A stretch of 64,000 bases of DNA from Sulfurimonas sp. hsl 1-7 (GCF_030577135.1 NZ_JAUIRR010000006.1:24216-88215), one strand, 5' to 3'; numbered from the stretch's first letter, positions 1 to 9,044 are shown. The notes: a model not told the origin generated them from the letters alone. Numbers and translations are program-made.

Positions 1-165
1 GACTATTATGAAAATATAGCTGAAATGGAAGGTGAATTTAAAATGGTTTATTACACAAATAAGTACCAAATCTCAGAGATTTCAAAATCTGTTGATGGCG
101 ATACTACAAAAGACTTATGTAAAAAACTAGATGATATGAACCTTTACAGAGTAAAAGTAGCATAG
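1..165 (+). CDS. C-terminal fragment of an unidentified protein upstream of nifD
   Basis: The window opens inside a reading frame that runs 54 codons to a TAG stop. The tail (ending NLYRVKVA) does not resemble the NifH C-terminus, so if nifH lies upstream, this is a separate gene between nifH and nifD. It is acidic and lysine-rich with no cysteine-rich or nucleotide-binding motif in the visible part. Its position directly before nifDK suggests a role in the nitrogenase operon, but the family cannot be named from this fragment. Confidence 0.6.
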   Translation, partial: DYYENIAEMEGEFKMVYYTNKYQISEISKSVDGDTTKDLCKKLDDMNLYRVKVA

Positions 166-175
166 AACTATTTAG

Positions 176-214
176 TAAAGTTCAAATTTTCAAGATTTGG
201 AAATTTGAACTTTA
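176..214 (+). promoter_or_regulatory. Intercistronic stem-loop before nifD
   Basis: A perfect 14-bp inverted repeat (176-189 pairs with 201-214) with an 11-nt loop lies between the upstream gene and nifD. The stem is A/T-rich and has no U-run after it, so it is not a classical terminator. Such hairpins ahead of nif structural genes often set transcript stability or processing; that role is inferred. A strong ribosome binding site (AGGAGAAGGA) follows at 231-240. Confidence 0.6.
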
Positions 215-245
215 GATGGACGTATAAAGAAGGAGAAGGAATAAA

Positions 246-1712
246 ATGGGACCAGAAACATTAGAAGCTTTACAAAAAGAAGCTATTGAAGAAGTTTTAG
301 AGGTTTATCCAGCCAAAGCTGCAAAGAATAGAGCAAAACACTTAGGTGTGGATACTCCAGAGGGTGTAAAAGGTGCTTGTGATAAAACAAGAAGTAATAA
401 GCAAACAGTTCCGGGTGTAATGTCTCAACGTGGTTGTGCATACGCAGGTTCTAAAGGGGTTGTATGGGGTCCAATTAAAGATATGATCCATATCTCTCAC
501 GGTCCTGTTGGTTGTGGTCAATACTCACGTGCCGGTCGTCGTAACTACTATATCGGTACTACTGGTGTTGATACATTCGTTACTATGAACTTTACAACAG
601 ACTTTAGTGAAAAAGATATCGTATTTGGTGGGGATAAAAAACTTAAAAAAGCTCTTGAAGAGATCGATGAGTTATTTCCATTAAACAACGGTATTTCAAT
701 TCAGTCAGAGTGTCCAATCGGTCTAATCGGTGATGATATTTCTGCTGTTGCTAAAATACATAAAAAAGAGAGCTCAAAACCGACTGTTGCCGTATCTTGT
801 GAAGGTTTCCGTGGTGTATCTCAATCACTTGGTCACCACATCGCAAATGATATGATTCGTGATGAAGTAATGCCGGATGCTGCAGCTCGTGCTGATTTTG
901 AATCTACTGAGTATGATGTTGCTATTATCGGTGACTACAACATCGGTGGTGATGCTTGGGCAACTCGTATCTTACTTGAAGAGATTGGTCTTCGTGTAAT
1001 TGCACAATGGTCAGGTGATGCTTCATATAGAGAGTTAGCTATCGCTCCAAAAGCGAAGTTAAACTTACTTCACTGTTACCGTTCAATGAACTACATCTCT
1101 CGTCATATGGAACAAGAGTTCGGTATCCCTTGGATGGAGTATAACTTCTTTGGACCAAGTAAAACTACTGAGTCTTTAAGAAAAATTGCTGCTTTCTTTG
1201 ATGAATCAATTCAGAAAAAAGCAGAAGAGGTTATCGCTAAATATACAGCTATGACTGATGCGGTTATCGCAAAATATAAACCGAAATTAGAGGGTAAACA
1301 AGTAATGTTATACGTTGGTGGTTTACGTCCTCGTCACGTTATCGGTGCATACGAAGACCTTGGTATGGAAGTAGTTGGTACTGGTTATGAGTTCGCTCAC
1401 GGTGATGACTATAAACGTACAAAAGACGATATCGCACGTTCAACTCTTATCTATGATGATGTTAATGAGTATGAGCTTGAAAAATTCGTTAAAAAATTAA
1501 AACCGGATTTAGTAGCTGCCGGTGTAAAAGAGAAATATGTATTCCAAAAAATGGGTCTTCCATTTAGACAGATGCACTCTTGGGATTATTCTGGTCCTTA
1601 CCATGGATATGACGCATTCGCAGTATTTGCAAAAGATATGGACTTAGCTATGAACTCTCCTGTATGGAATCATACAACAGCTCCATGGGACAAAGAAGAA
1701 GTAGGAGCTTAA
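246..1712 (+). CDS. nifD: Nitrogenase MoFe protein alpha chain
   Basis: Component I alpha subunit; with NifK it forms the cytoplasmic alpha2beta2 enzyme that reduces N2 at the FeMo cofactor. At 488 residues it has normal length. P-cluster ligands are Cys64, Cys90 and Cys156 ([23 protein letters not shown]). FeMo-co ligands are Cys277 (LLHCYRS) and His444 (QMHSWDYSG), and the substrate-channel histidine is His197 (SQSLGHH), each offset +2 from Azotobacter numbering. The pattern is that of the Mo form, not the V or Fe-only form. The start follows an AGGAGAAGGA ribosome binding site, and nifK follows after 1 nt. Codon use (GGT, CGT, AAC) suggests high expression. Confidence 0.98.
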   Translation: MGPETLEALQKEAIEEVLEVYPAKAAKNRAKHLGVDTPEGVKGACDKTRSNKQTVPGVMSQRGCAYAGSKGVVWGPIKDMIHISHGPVGCGQYSRAGRRNYYIGTTGVDTFVTMNFTTDFSEKDIVFGGDKKLKKALEEIDELFPLNNGISIQSECPIGLIGDDISAVAKIHKKESSKPTVAVSCEGFRGVSQSLGHHIANDMIRDEVMPDAAARADFESTEYDVAIIGDYNIGGDAWATRILLEEIGLRVIAQWSGDASYRELAIAPKAKLNLLHCYRSMNYISRHMEQEFGIPWMEYNFFGPSKTTESLRKIAAFFDESIQKKAEEVIAKYTAMTDAVIAKYKPKLEGKQVMLYVGGLRPRHVIGAYEDLGMEVVGTGYEFAHGDDYKRTKDDIARSTLIYDDVNEYELEKFVKKLKPDLVAAGVKEKYVFQKMGLPFRQMHSWDYSGPYHGYDAFAVFAKDMDLAMNSPVWNHTTAPWDKEEVGA

Positions 1713-1713
1713 G

Positions 1714-3261
1714 ATGCAAGACGTAGAAAACATTGTAAACGGTCAGAAATTATTTCAAAAGCCTGAGTACCAAGAGGTACTGGCTAACAAAAAACAGTTT
1801 GAAGGTGCGATGGGTGCTGTTAACCCTGCTAAAGTTGAAGAGATTTCTGAGTGGACTAAAACTTGGGATTATAGAGAGAAAAACCTTGCTCGTGAGGCTA
1901 TCACTGTAAACCCTGCTAAAGCGTGTCAACCACTTGGTGCTATCATGGCTGGTTTAGGGTTTGAAAACACTATGCCATACGTTCATGGTTCTCACGGTTG
2001 TGTTGCATACTTCCGTTCATACTTTACTCGTCACTTCAAAGAGCCGACACCATGTGTATCTGACTCTATGAGTGAATCTGCAGCGGTATTCGGTGGTCTT
2101 GCAAATATGAAAGACGGTTTACGTAACTGTAACGCTATGTACAAACCAGATCATATCGCAGTATCAACTACTTGTATGGCAGAAGTTATCGGTGATGACT
2201 TAAATGCGTTCATTACTGGTGCTCGTGAAGAAGCTGAGGGTGAATTAGATGATTTACCAATCACTTATGCACACACTCCATCATTCGTAGGTAGCCACAT
2301 TACTGGTTACGACAACATGATGAAATCTATGCTTGAGCAACTTAACCCTACAAAAGATCAAAAAGTTGTAGAAGAGGGTCGTATCAACATCATCCCTGGT
2401 TTTGAACCGTACCTAGGTTCTTTAGCTGAGGTAAAAGAGATCGCTGGTATGTTCAGTGACAAAATCCATATGCTTGGTGATCACGAAGCGCAATGGAATA
2501 CTGGTGCTGGCGGATATTCATTATACGCTGGTGGTACTCCAATGGATATCGCTAAAACTGCTATCAATGCAGAAGCAACTATCTCTTTACAAAAATATTC
2601 TACAGTGCAAACTGCTAAGACTATTAAAAACAAATGGAAACAAGGTTATGAAACTTGTAATCCAATCGGTTTAGCTGGAACTGACGCATTCGTTATGAAA
2701 CTTGCTGAACTTACTGGTAAAGAAGTACCTGAAGAATTAAAAGCTCAACGTGGTCAACTTGTTGATGCTATGCAAGATTCTTATCCGTATATGCACGGTA
2801 AAAAATTCGCAATCTATGGAGATCCTGACTTCTTACTAGGTCTAGTATCTTTCATCGTTGAGATGGGTGGTATTCCAACTCACGTTCTTTGCCACAATGC
2901 GCCAAGAAAAGGTTGGGAAGATGATATGAAAGCTATCATTGCTAAATCTCAATGGGCTGAAGATTGTCAAATCTGGCCAGGTAAAGACTTATGGCACTTA
3001 AGAAGTTTACTATTCACTGAGCCTGTAGACTTTATGATCGGTAACGTATATGGTAAAGAGCTTTACCGTGATACTGGTACTCCGTTAATCAGAATTGGTT
3101 TCCCAATTTTTGACAGACACCATTTACATAGATACTCTATGAGTGGTTACAAAGGTGCTTTAAACCTTCTTACATGGATCACAAACTCTGTTCTTGATCA
3201 ACTTGATGAAGAAACAAAAGATATAGCAAAAACTGACTATTTCTTCGACTGTGTAAGATAA
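1714..3261 (+). CDS. nifK: Nitrogenase MoFe protein beta chain
   Basis: Beta subunit of component I, 515 residues, completing the P-cluster. The expected cysteine ligands are visible at Cys71 (AKACQPLGA), Cys96 (HGSHGCVAYF) and Cys154 (STTCMAEVIGDDL). It starts 1 nt after the nifD stop, so the two are co-transcribed and probably translationally coupled, as suits equal stoichiometry. A Rho-independent terminator follows 26 nt after the stop, so nifDK ends the operon here and nifE/N are not adjacent. Confidence 0.98.
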   Translation: MQDVENIVNGQKLFQKPEYQEVLANKKQFEGAMGAVNPAKVEEISEWTKTWDYREKNLAREAITVNPAKACQPLGAIMAGLGFENTMPYVHGSHGCVAYFRSYFTRHFKEPTPCVSDSMSESAAVFGGLANMKDGLRNCNAMYKPDHIAVSTTCMAEVIGDDLNAFITGAREEAEGELDDLPITYAHTPSFVGSHITGYDNMMKSMLEQLNPTKDQKVVEEGRINIIPGFEPYLGSLAEVKEIAGMFSDKIHMLGDHEAQWNTGAGGYSLYAGGTPMDIAKTAINAEATISLQKYSTVQTAKTIKNKWKQGYETCNPIGLAGTDAFVMKLAELTGKEVPEELKAQRGQLVDAMQDSYPYMHGKKFAIYGDPDFLLGLVSFIVEMGGIPTHVLCHNAPRKGWEDDMKAIIAKSQWAEDCQIWPGKDLWHLRSLLFTEPVDFMIGNVYGKELYRDTGTPLIRIGFPIFDRHHLHRYSMSGYKGALNLLTWITNSVLDQLDEETKDIAKTDYFFDCVR

Positions 3262-3287
3262 TTAAAAACATATTCATTTATTCTCCA

Positions 3288-3321
3288 AGCTAGAGTGTTT
3301 ACCCCACTCTGGCTTTTTTTT
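3288..3321 (+). terminator. Rho-independent terminator after nifK
   Basis: Arms 3288-3297 (AGCTAGAGTG) and 3305-3314 (CACTCTGGCT) pair with one G-U over a 7-nt loop and are followed by a run of seven or more T. Confidence 0.9.
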
Positions 3322-3368
3322 ACCAATACGTTATGTTTTAAATGATATAAAGAAATGAAAGGCAGGCT

Positions 3369-3788
3369 ATGAAAATAAGTGCTAGAAATCAACTCCAAGG
3401 GATTGTTGAGTATTTTGAACAAGGGGCTGTAAACACTTCTGTATATATTAAACTGCAAAGCGGATATACACTTGTAAGTGTAATAACAAATGCTGCTGTA
3501 GAGCTCTTGAACCTTCAGCTAGGTGATGAGGTGATTGCATTTTTCAAATCAAGCTCAGCGCTAATAACCACTGATGTGACGTTAAACATTAGCGCAAGGA
3601 ATAAGTTTCAAGGAAAGATAGAAGATATTACAGAGGGAAAAGTTACCGCCGAGATAGTTATTGCGATAGGTAACAGTGACAAAATCGCTTCAGTAATTAC
3701 AAAAGTGTCTACAAACTCTTTAGGTTTAAAAGTCGGTGATGACGTAAGTGCAATTATTAAAGCATCAGATATTATGATCGCAAAATAG
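3369..3788 (+). CDS. modG: Molbindin-type molybdate-binding protein with two Mop domains
   Basis: A cytoplasmic molybdate-binding protein of 139 residues made of two tandem Mop (TOBE-like) domains of about 68 residues. Each begins with the Mop signature (MKISARNQLQG at 1, NISARNKFQG at about 73) and ends in an alternating beta pattern with LGDEV/VGDDV turns. Length and repeat structure match ModG molbindins, which oligomerise and store or buffer molybdate. Its place directly after nifDK fits molybdenum supply for FeMo-co. It has no modABC neighbours in the window. No sigma-54-like element was seen upstream; a standard promoter is likely. Confidence 0.88.
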   Translation: MKISARNQLQGIVEYFEQGAVNTSVYIKLQSGYTLVSVITNAAVELLNLQLGDEVIAFFKSSSALITTDVTLNISARNKFQGKIEDITEGKVTAEIVIAIGNSDKIASVITKVSTNSLGLKVGDDVSAIIKASDIMIAK

Positions 3789-3810
3789 CACTTTTTTTTA
3801 TTGAAAATTT

Positions 3811-3830
3811 CAAAGGAATAGTTCTTGAAT
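3811..3830 (+). promoter_or_regulatory. Candidate sigma-54 promoter of the microprotein-AKR-flavoprotein-nifT operon
   Basis: GG at 3815-3816, ten bases, then GA at 3827-3828 (AAGGAATAGTTCTTGAAT). It closely matches the elements upstream of nifB and nifV (AAGGAACA-TT--TGAA). The spacing equals the -24/-12 geometry of RpoN promoters, and transcription would start near 3840, about 20 nt before the first gene. The -12 C of the consensus is replaced by A. Confidence 0.55.
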
Positions 3831-3857
3831 AGTTATGCTAAAGAGATATTAGGGACT

Positions 3858-3956
3858 ATGTTTATGGAATATTTAATATTAGCAACAACAACACTGGTAT
3901 ATGTTATCGGTATTGGAATGTACGCAAAAAAAGTAGCACAGAAGAATCACCAATGA
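3858..3956 (+). CDS. Single-span membrane microprotein
   Basis: A 32-residue peptide: a short N-terminus, a hydrophobic stretch (EYLILATTTLVYVIGIGMY) long enough to cross the membrane, and a basic tail (KKVAQKNHQ), so the C-terminus is probably cytoplasmic. Its TGA overlaps the ATG of the aldo/keto reductase gene (ATGA at 3953), a sign of translational coupling. The start may be ATG 3858 or ATG 3864; the latter has better spacing to AGGG. It looks like a small membrane anchor or subunit (compare CcoQ or CydX in size only); no family is recognised. Confidence 0.55.
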   Translation: MFMEYLILATTTLVYVIGIGMYAKKVAQKNHQ

Positions 3957-5062
3957 GTCATGCAACGCTAGAAGATACTTACAATTTTGCCAAAAAATTT
4001 GCAAACTACAAAGATTTTTATACAAAATCGAATGGACTTGTATTTTCTAAATTAGGGTTAGGTACTTTTACTAAAGAACCCTATAAAGAGGAAAACTACG
4101 TTTTTCATTATATAGAGGGTGTAAAAGAAGCGGTAAGACAAGGGATTAACCTAATTGACACTGCAAGCAACTATCGTTACGGGCAGAGTGAAAAAGAGAT
4201 CGGTGAAGCGCTGCATGAACTTTTTGATGAAAAAGAGGTAAGCCGCGAAGAGCTGATCATATCTTCTAAAGGGGGATTTATTCAATTAGAATATCCGTTT
4301 CCCGAAAACCCATACACTTGGATCGATGAAAATATAATAGAAGCAGGTTTGGCTTCTAAAGATGATATAGAGCTTGATCAGCACTGTATGACACCTGATT
4401 TTTTAGAGTGGAGTTGTAAAAGAAGTTTAGAGAATCTAGGAGTAGAGAGCTTAGATATATACTATCTACACAATCCTGAGATGCAGCTGCTGCGTTTAGG
4501 AGAGAAAAAGTTTTACAAACAGATAGAAAAAATCTTTGAGCGTTTTGAGAAACTTGCTGACGAGGGTCTGTTCCAAAGTTACGGTGTAGCTGTTTGGAAC
4601 GGTTTTACATCGGAAACTAAAGATGAACGTATAAGTTTGGAAAAGTTAGTTGAGTGTGCCATTCGAGTAGCTGGGATGAACCACAGGTTTAAGTATATTC
4701 AACTCCCTTTTAACATGGGAAAAACTGCCGCGTATACTAATCCGACACAAAAAGTTGACGGCATAGAGTGTAGTGTTATCAATGCTGCACATAATCTGGG
4801 TATCGGTGTAGTTGGTTCATCTTCACTTCTGCAGATGAATCTGTTTAAAAAATCTTTTTCAGCCGAAACGGGAGTTATCTTGGATAATACGATGACTCTA
4901 AAAAACGATATTCAATTGGCTTTACAGTTTGTGCGTTCAACTCCTGGGCTAATAAGCTCTTTATTTGGTTCTAAAACACCTGTGAATGTACGGGAAAATT
5001 GTGAAATTTCAAAAGTAAAAGCAGTACCTAGAACGAAGTATGACCTGCTATACAGGCTGTAA
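3953..5062 (+). CDS. Aldo/keto reductase family protein
   Basis: A predicted NAD(P)H-dependent oxidoreductase with a TIM-barrel fold, 369 residues. The catalytic tetrad is visible: Asp69 and Tyr74 in the IDTASNYRYG motif, Lys106 in ISSKGG and His173 in YYLHNP. GLGTF at 35-39 is the first barrel strand. The closest named relatives by motif are D-threo-aldose 1-dehydrogenase-type AKRs; the true substrate is unknown. It overlaps the upstream microprotein by 4 nt, and the downstream flavoprotein starts 2 nt after its stop, so the three form a tight operon ending in nifT. That suggests a redox role linked to nitrogen fixation (inference). Confidence 0.85.
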   Translation: MSHATLEDTYNFAKKFANYKDFYTKSNGLVFSKLGLGTFTKEPYKEENYVFHYIEGVKEAVRQGINLIDTASNYRYGQSEKEIGEALHELFDEKEVSREELIISSKGGFIQLEYPFPENPYTWIDENIIEAGLASKDDIELDQHCMTPDFLEWSCKRSLENLGVESLDIYYLHNPEMQLLRLGEKKFYKQIEKIFERFEKLADEGLFQSYGVAVWNGFTSETKDERISLEKLVECAIRVAGMNHRFKYIQLPFNMGKTAAYTNPTQKVDGIECSVINAAHNLGIGVVGSSSLLQMNLFKKSFSAETGVILDNTMTLKNDIQLALQFVRSTPGLISSLFGSKTPVNVRENCEISKVKAVPRTKYDLLYRL

Positions 5063-5064
5063 AA

Positions 5065-6705
5065 ATGATCTATGATGTAATTGTAGTCGGTGGCGGTGTT
5101 GCCGGATTGATGGCAGCTATTGAAGCAAAAACCAGTGGTAATAAAGTTGCACTTATCACTAAAGGGAATTTATTTAAATCCAACTCATCAATTGCAAGCG
5201 GAGGGATCAATGCAGTCCTTGATCCAAATGAAAAAGAGGGGATTCACTTTCATGTAGTGGATACCATAAGAGCTTGTTTCGGTCTTGAAAATAAAAAAGC
5301 GATCACTTATATGTGTGAACGTGCACCTTATATGATAAAAAAACTGGTTGAGTACGGTGTTGAATTTGACAGGGATGAAGAGGGCAATATTGCTCAAAGA
5401 AGTTTCGGCGGAGGGAGAACTCAGCGAACGTGTTACGTAGGTGACAAAACTGGTTCTGCCATCACTCAGGCACTCATTAAAAAAGCCAAAAATGTAGGTG
5501 TCACTTTTTTAGTGAACAATTTTGTAATGAACTTGACAAGTTTAAATAATCGCATAAGCGGTGTAGTGGCGTTAAGAAGATCCGACTCTTCGGTTGTAGT
5601 ATATCCTGCAAAATCTGTAGTACTTGCCGGAGGCGGATATGCAGGGCTTTATCGCGGACATACTACAAATGCTCAAGATTATTCGGGAGATATGCTGGCT
5701 ATTGCACTACGAGCGGGACTAACTCTCAAAGATATGGAATTTGTGCAGTTTCATCCGACGGGTCTGCATAAAACTTCCTATCTTGTAAGTGAGGCTGCCC
5801 GCGGTGAGGGCGGTTATCTCATAAATGAAAAAGGTGAGCGTTTTGTTAATGAACTAGAGCGTCGTAATGTTGTAAGTTATGCGATCTCAAGACAGATCGA
5901 AGCGGGGCATAAAGTCTACATAGACCTTCGCCATCTTCCAAAAGAGAAAATAGAGACAAAACTGCCGAGTTTATATAAAGCGGCATATAATCAGGCCGGC
6001 ATCGATGTTACCAAAGAGGTTCTGGAGATACGCCCCGTGGCTCACTACTCTATGGGCGGTATTGAGTCAAACATGACAAAAACATCTATAAAAGGACTTT
6101 TTGTCTGTGGAGAGTGTGCCGCAGAAGGGATACACGGGGCAAATAGACTAGGTGGGAACTCACTCTTAGAGGGTGTGGTTTTTGGGGAGCTTGCGGGTGA
6201 GAATGCTCTTGAGTTTTCCCAAAACAAAGAGTTTTTACCGATCGATTATAACCTGGTTATTAAAGATCAAAAGATGGTGGACTGGATCTTTGATATGGAT
6301 ACCTCTAAAAACTTTAATGCAATGCGTGTGAGCATGGGGGAAACTATGTTCAAAAATGCCGGAATACACAGAAGTGAAACAAGTTTACAAAAGGCATTTG
6401 ACTATTTAAAATATCTGCGTAATGAAACAATCACGCTGCATTGTATAGACAAGGGGCGACACAATAATGTAGAACTGATCTCAATTTTAGAGTTAAGAAA
6501 TGCTTTAGAGGTTGCAGAAGCAGTAGTTCTTGCAGCGATGTTCCGCCAAGAGAGTAGAGGTGCCCACCATCGTGATGATTTTAAAGAAGATGATATATCT
6601 TTACAAAAATCGATCTTGATTAGTGAGCCTAAAAAAGGGTATTTTGATGTGCGTTATGAAGATAAAGGGCTCATCAAGTTTATACGAAATTTATTTAAAG
6701 GATAA
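5065..6705 (+). CDS. FAD-dependent fumarate reductase / L-aspartate oxidase family flavoprotein
   Basis: A 546-residue flavoprotein of the FrdA/SdhA/NadB family. The FAD dinucleotide motif is at 9-14 (GGGVAG). The substrate and catalytic segments are HPTGLHKTSYLVSEAARGEGG, RPVAHYSMGGIE and GANRLGGNSLLEGVVFG. The histidine that binds FAD covalently in FrdA is replaced (SNSSIASGGINAVL), as in NadB, whereas the RPVAHYSMGG and ESRGAHHRDD segments are more FrdA-like. No iron-sulfur or membrane subunit lies nearby. It sits between an aldo/keto reductase and nifT, so it may be a soluble dehydrogenase/oxidase serving nitrogen fixation rather than respiration. NadB activity is the main alternative. 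Confidence 0.8.
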   Translation: MIYDVIVVGGGVAGLMAAIEAKTSGNKVALITKGNLFKSNSSIASGGINAVLDPNEKEGIHFHVVDTIRACFGLENKKAITYMCERAPYMIKKLVEYGVEFDRDEEGNIAQRSFGGGRTQRTCYVGDKTGSAITQALIKKAKNVGVTFLVNNFVMNLTSLNNRISGVVALRRSDSSVVVYPAKSVVLAGGGYAGLYRGHTTNAQDYSGDMLAIALRAGLTLKDMEFVQFHPTGLHKTSYLVSEAARGEGGYLINEKGERFVNELERRNVVSYAISRQIEAGHKVYIDLRHLPKEKIETKLPSLYKAAYNQAGIDVTKEVLEIRPVAHYSMGGIESNMTKTSIKGLFVCGECAAEGIHGANRLGGNSLLEGVVFGELAGENALEFSQNKEFLPIDYNLVIKDQKMVDWIFDMDTSKNFNAMRVSMGETMFKNAGIHRSETSLQKAFDYLKYLRNETITLHCIDKGRHNNVELISILELRNALEVAEAVVLAAMFRQESRGAHHRDDFKEDDISLQKSILISEPKKGYFDVRYEDKGLIKFIRNLFKG

Positions 6706-6708
6706 AAA

Positions 6709-6918
6709 ATGGCAAAAGTTATGTTACGTGAAAATGATGGAGAGATCTTCTTTTATATTGCAAAAAAAGATATGGAGGAGACTATTGAGTCTTTAGAGTT
6801 TGACAGTGAAGAAAAATGGGGTGGAGAAGTTGAACTAAGCAACGGTGAAACGTGGTGGATTCAGCCAGGCGAGAAAAATCTTCCAAGAGAGGCGGTGTGT
6901 AAAAAACTCGCTGACTGA
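6709..6918 (+). CDS. nifT: NifT/FixU family protein
   Basis: A small 69-residue protein of the NifT/FixU family. It begins with the family pattern (MAKVMLREN, then YIAKKDMEE) and contains the WGGEVELSNGE segment. NifT is widespread in nif operons, often after nifK, but its function is undefined. Here it has moved to the end of an oxidoreductase operon, 3 nt after the flavoprotein stop. Just beyond it begin the nifA promoter and gene. Confidence 0.82.
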   Translation: MAKVMLRENDGEIFFYIAKKDMEETIESLEFDSEEKWGGEVELSNGETWWIQPGEKNLPREAVCKKLAD

Positions 6919-6940
6919 TGAAATATTATACATTATGATG

Positions 6941-6969
6941 TTTATTAGATGTACTAATACTAGTATAAT
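6941..6969 (+). promoter_or_regulatory. Candidate sigma-70-type promoter and operator of nifA
   Basis: A perfect TATAAT lies at 6964-6969 with a poor -35 (TTTATT, 6941-6946). It overlaps the partly symmetrical TACTAATACTAGTA (6952-6965). No GG-N10-GC type element is seen, so nifA itself does not appear RpoN-dependent. The symmetrical segment resembles the duplicated palindrome in front of the MarR gene at 35.5 kb. Confidence 0.45.
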
Positions 6970-6991
6970 AAAATAAAAAAGATGGATAATT

Positions 6992-8515
6992 ATGTTTGGA
7001 CAATGTGAACAATGTTTAACACACAAAGAATTAAAAGTACTTTATGATATAGCATCTTTGATCTCAGATTCTAGAGATATAAAAAAGTCGTTGGAAAAAA
7101 GTTTATTGGCTTTGAAGAACTCTTTACAGTTAGAAAACTGTGTTATCTATAAGCTAGATGATGAGAACTTAAGTGTATTTGCTTCGCTCGGATTTAGTAA
7201 GTTTCAAAAAGTAAACTCTGAGTATAAACTTGGTGAGGGTGCTACCGGACTTGCAGCAAAAAGTATGGAACCTGTAGTGATTGAAAACATTCACAACGAC
7301 ATACTTTTTTTAAATAAGTCGGGAAATAAAACAAATCACACGCTCTCATATATAGCGGTTCCTATGATAGCCGAAGATGATGTGATCGGTGTTATCGGTG
7401 CAAACTTAACAAAAGATACTGAGATAGATTATGAAGCTACTATTCGTATATTAACAATTATAAGCTCTTTATTCGCACAGTATATAAACTCATACAGTGT
7501 GATAGAGCAAGAAAAAGAAAGATTAAAAGAATTAAAACTATATTACAAAATGGAATGGGATTCAAAAGTGCACAATTTCGGTGATATCATTGGTGACAGT
7601 CCGAAGATGCAAAATGTGTATCAAGTGATCGAGCGGATCGCACAAAGCGATGTTACGGTACTTGTCCGTGGTGAAACGGGGACAGGTAAAGAACTTGTAG
7701 CCGCAGCGATCCATAAACGCTCTAAGCGTGCGGAGGAACCGTTTATCAAACTCAATTGTGCGGCGATTACAGATACACTTTTAGAAAGTGAGCTTTTTGG
7801 GCATGAAAAGGGTGCATTTACCGATGCAAAAGAGACAAGAAAAGGGCGTTTTGAACTTGCAGACGGAGGGACACTCTTCTTAGATGAGATCGGAGATATC
7901 TCTGCATCTGCTCAGGTAAAACTGTTACGTGTTCTTCAAGAAAGAGAGTTTGAGCGTGTAGGTGGAAGTAAAACCATCCGTGTAAACGTTCGTTTGGTTG
8001 CAGCGACAAACAGAGACTTGGAGCAGATGGTGAAAGACGGAGATTTCAGGGAAGACCTTTACTACCGTTTAAATGTCATCCCTATCGATTTACCGCCGCT
8101 TAGAAAAAGGGGTGAGGATATTAAACTATTGGTAAACTTTTTCCTAGAACGCTCTATGAAAAATCATAAGAAAATCGTAAAGATAACAGATGAAGCGATG
8201 GACCAGTTAATGTCATATCCTTGGCCGGGAAATGTTCGTGAGTTAGAAAATACGATCGAGCGTATTGTACTTATGGGTAGCGAAGATGGAATTACTGCAA
8301 GCGATATGATGCTTCTACTTCCTGCACTCAATAATGAAAAACTAATAGCGGAATATTGTCCGATGCCTATGGAGAATATGACTCTTGAAGAGATTGAAAA
8401 AGATGCACTTGAAAGAGCGTTAGCAAAAAGCGGCGGCAATCAGGCCGAAGCGGCAAAAGCTCTGGGGCTTACGCAAAGACAAATTGGATATAAGGTAAAA
8501 AAATATGGACTCTAG
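6992..8515 (+). CDS. nifA: Nif-specific sigma-54 activator NifA
   Basis: Enhancer-binding activator of sigma-54 RNA polymerase, 507 residues. Domains in order: GAF sensor (about 20-165), AAA+ central domain (about 195-430) with Walker A GETGTGKE near 226, the sigma-54 contact loop GAFTDA near 273 and FLDEIGD, then a Fis-type helix-turn-helix (about 460-507, NQAEAAKALGLTQRQIGYKVKKYG). The interdomain linker lacks the four-cysteine motif of oxygen-sensitive NifA proteins; there is one CxxC at the N-terminus (CEQC). It is a generic bacterial enhancer-binding architecture, and the NifA assignment rests on the GAF domain and nif location. It overlaps the next gene by 11 nt. Confidence 0.9.
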   Translation: MFGQCEQCLTHKELKVLYDIASLISDSRDIKKSLEKSLLALKNSLQLENCVIYKLDDENLSVFASLGFSKFQKVNSEYKLGEGATGLAAKSMEPVVIENIHNDILFLNKSGNKTNHTLSYIAVPMIAEDDVIGVIGANLTKDTEIDYEATIRILTIISSLFAQYINSYSVIEQEKERLKELKLYYKMEWDSKVHNFGDIIGDSPKMQNVYQVIERIAQSDVTVLVRGETGTGKELVAAAIHKRSKRAEEPFIKLNCAAITDTLLESELFGHEKGAFTDAKETRKGRFELADGGTLFLDEIGDISASAQVKLLRVLQEREFERVGGSKTIRVNVRLVAATNRDLEQMVKDGDFREDLYYRLNVIPIDLPPLRKRGEDIKLLVNFFLERSMKNHKKIVKITDEAMDQLMSYPWPGNVRELENTIERIVLMGSEDGITASDMMLLLPALNNEKLIAEYCPMPMENMTLEEIEKDALERALAKSGGNQAEAAKALGLTQRQIGYKVKKYGL

Positions 8516-9044
8516 TATATTGTATAAAGGCGAGAAATTAGAACTTTGTGAAGATTTTATAGATGTAGGCTATATGGCCGAAAATATAGAGGTCTCAGAC
8601 AAGCAGGGGGAGCAAAAAGAGATCAGAAGAAGTCATCCCGATCGGTCGATGACTCTTTTGATCTCTTTTCCAGATGCCTCTGAAGATTTTATTGACGAAA
8701 TTCTAAAAATTGACGAGCTGCTAAGTCACATTCAGGTACCTCTGCATTGTTACATGATCTTCGATAAAAGGTATGAGGAACAGACTCTTTTAAAAAACAG
8801 ATTGAAAAAATTTGAGGTTGTTTTAGACACTGAAGATGAGTTTGGATCTATGTACGGTACGGAACTTGTAAGTGGAACTCTAGCAGGTAAGTTAACTAAG
8901 TCTCTGTTTTTGATCTCTAAAGACGGAGCTGTTTTTTATCTTGATATGCCGAGTGATTTGGAAAAACCGCTTGATTTAGAGAGATTAAGAGTAGAGTTAA
9001 ACAAAGCCTATACTAGCTACACTGGAGTAGGATGTCATGGATAA
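8505..9044 (+). CDS. Cysteine-less thiol peroxidase-like protein linked to nifA
   Basis: 179 residues with a thioredoxin-fold layout like Tpx peroxiredoxins: an N-terminal beta hairpin (LYKGEKLELCEDFIDVGYMA), a strand LLISFPDA where Tpx has its active site, and a C-terminal KSLFLISKDGAVFYLD strand pair. The peroxidatic cysteine that follows FPS-DTG in Tpx is absent (FPDASEDFIDE), as is the resolving cysteine. It is therefore probably not a peroxidase and may bind a partner. Overlaps with nifA (11 nt) and the SIR2-like gene (8 nt) show one operon. A second relative lies at 24.5 kb. The Tpx fold is inferred by eye. Confidence 0.65.
   Translation: MDSSILYKGEKLELCEDFIDVGYMAENIEVSDKQGEQKEIRRSHPDRSMTLLISFPDASEDFIDEILKIDELLSHIQVPLHCYMIFDKRYEEQTLLKNRLKKFEVVLDTEDEFGSMYGTELVSGTLAGKLTKSLFLISKDGAVFYLDMPSDLEKPLDLERLRVELNKAYTSYTGVGCHG

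Noticed and set aside
246..1712. Vanadium or iron-only nitrogenase alpha subunit
   Set aside because: Sequence around the cofactor ligands and length follow NifD, a ModG molybdate protein adjoins, and no vnfG/anfG gene is present.
3825..3956. TTG start at 3825 extending the membrane microprotein by 11 residues, with AAAGGA as ribosome binding site
   Set aside because: The same bases form a better match to the sigma-54-like promoter shared with nifB and nifV, which would place the start of transcription downstream of the TTG.
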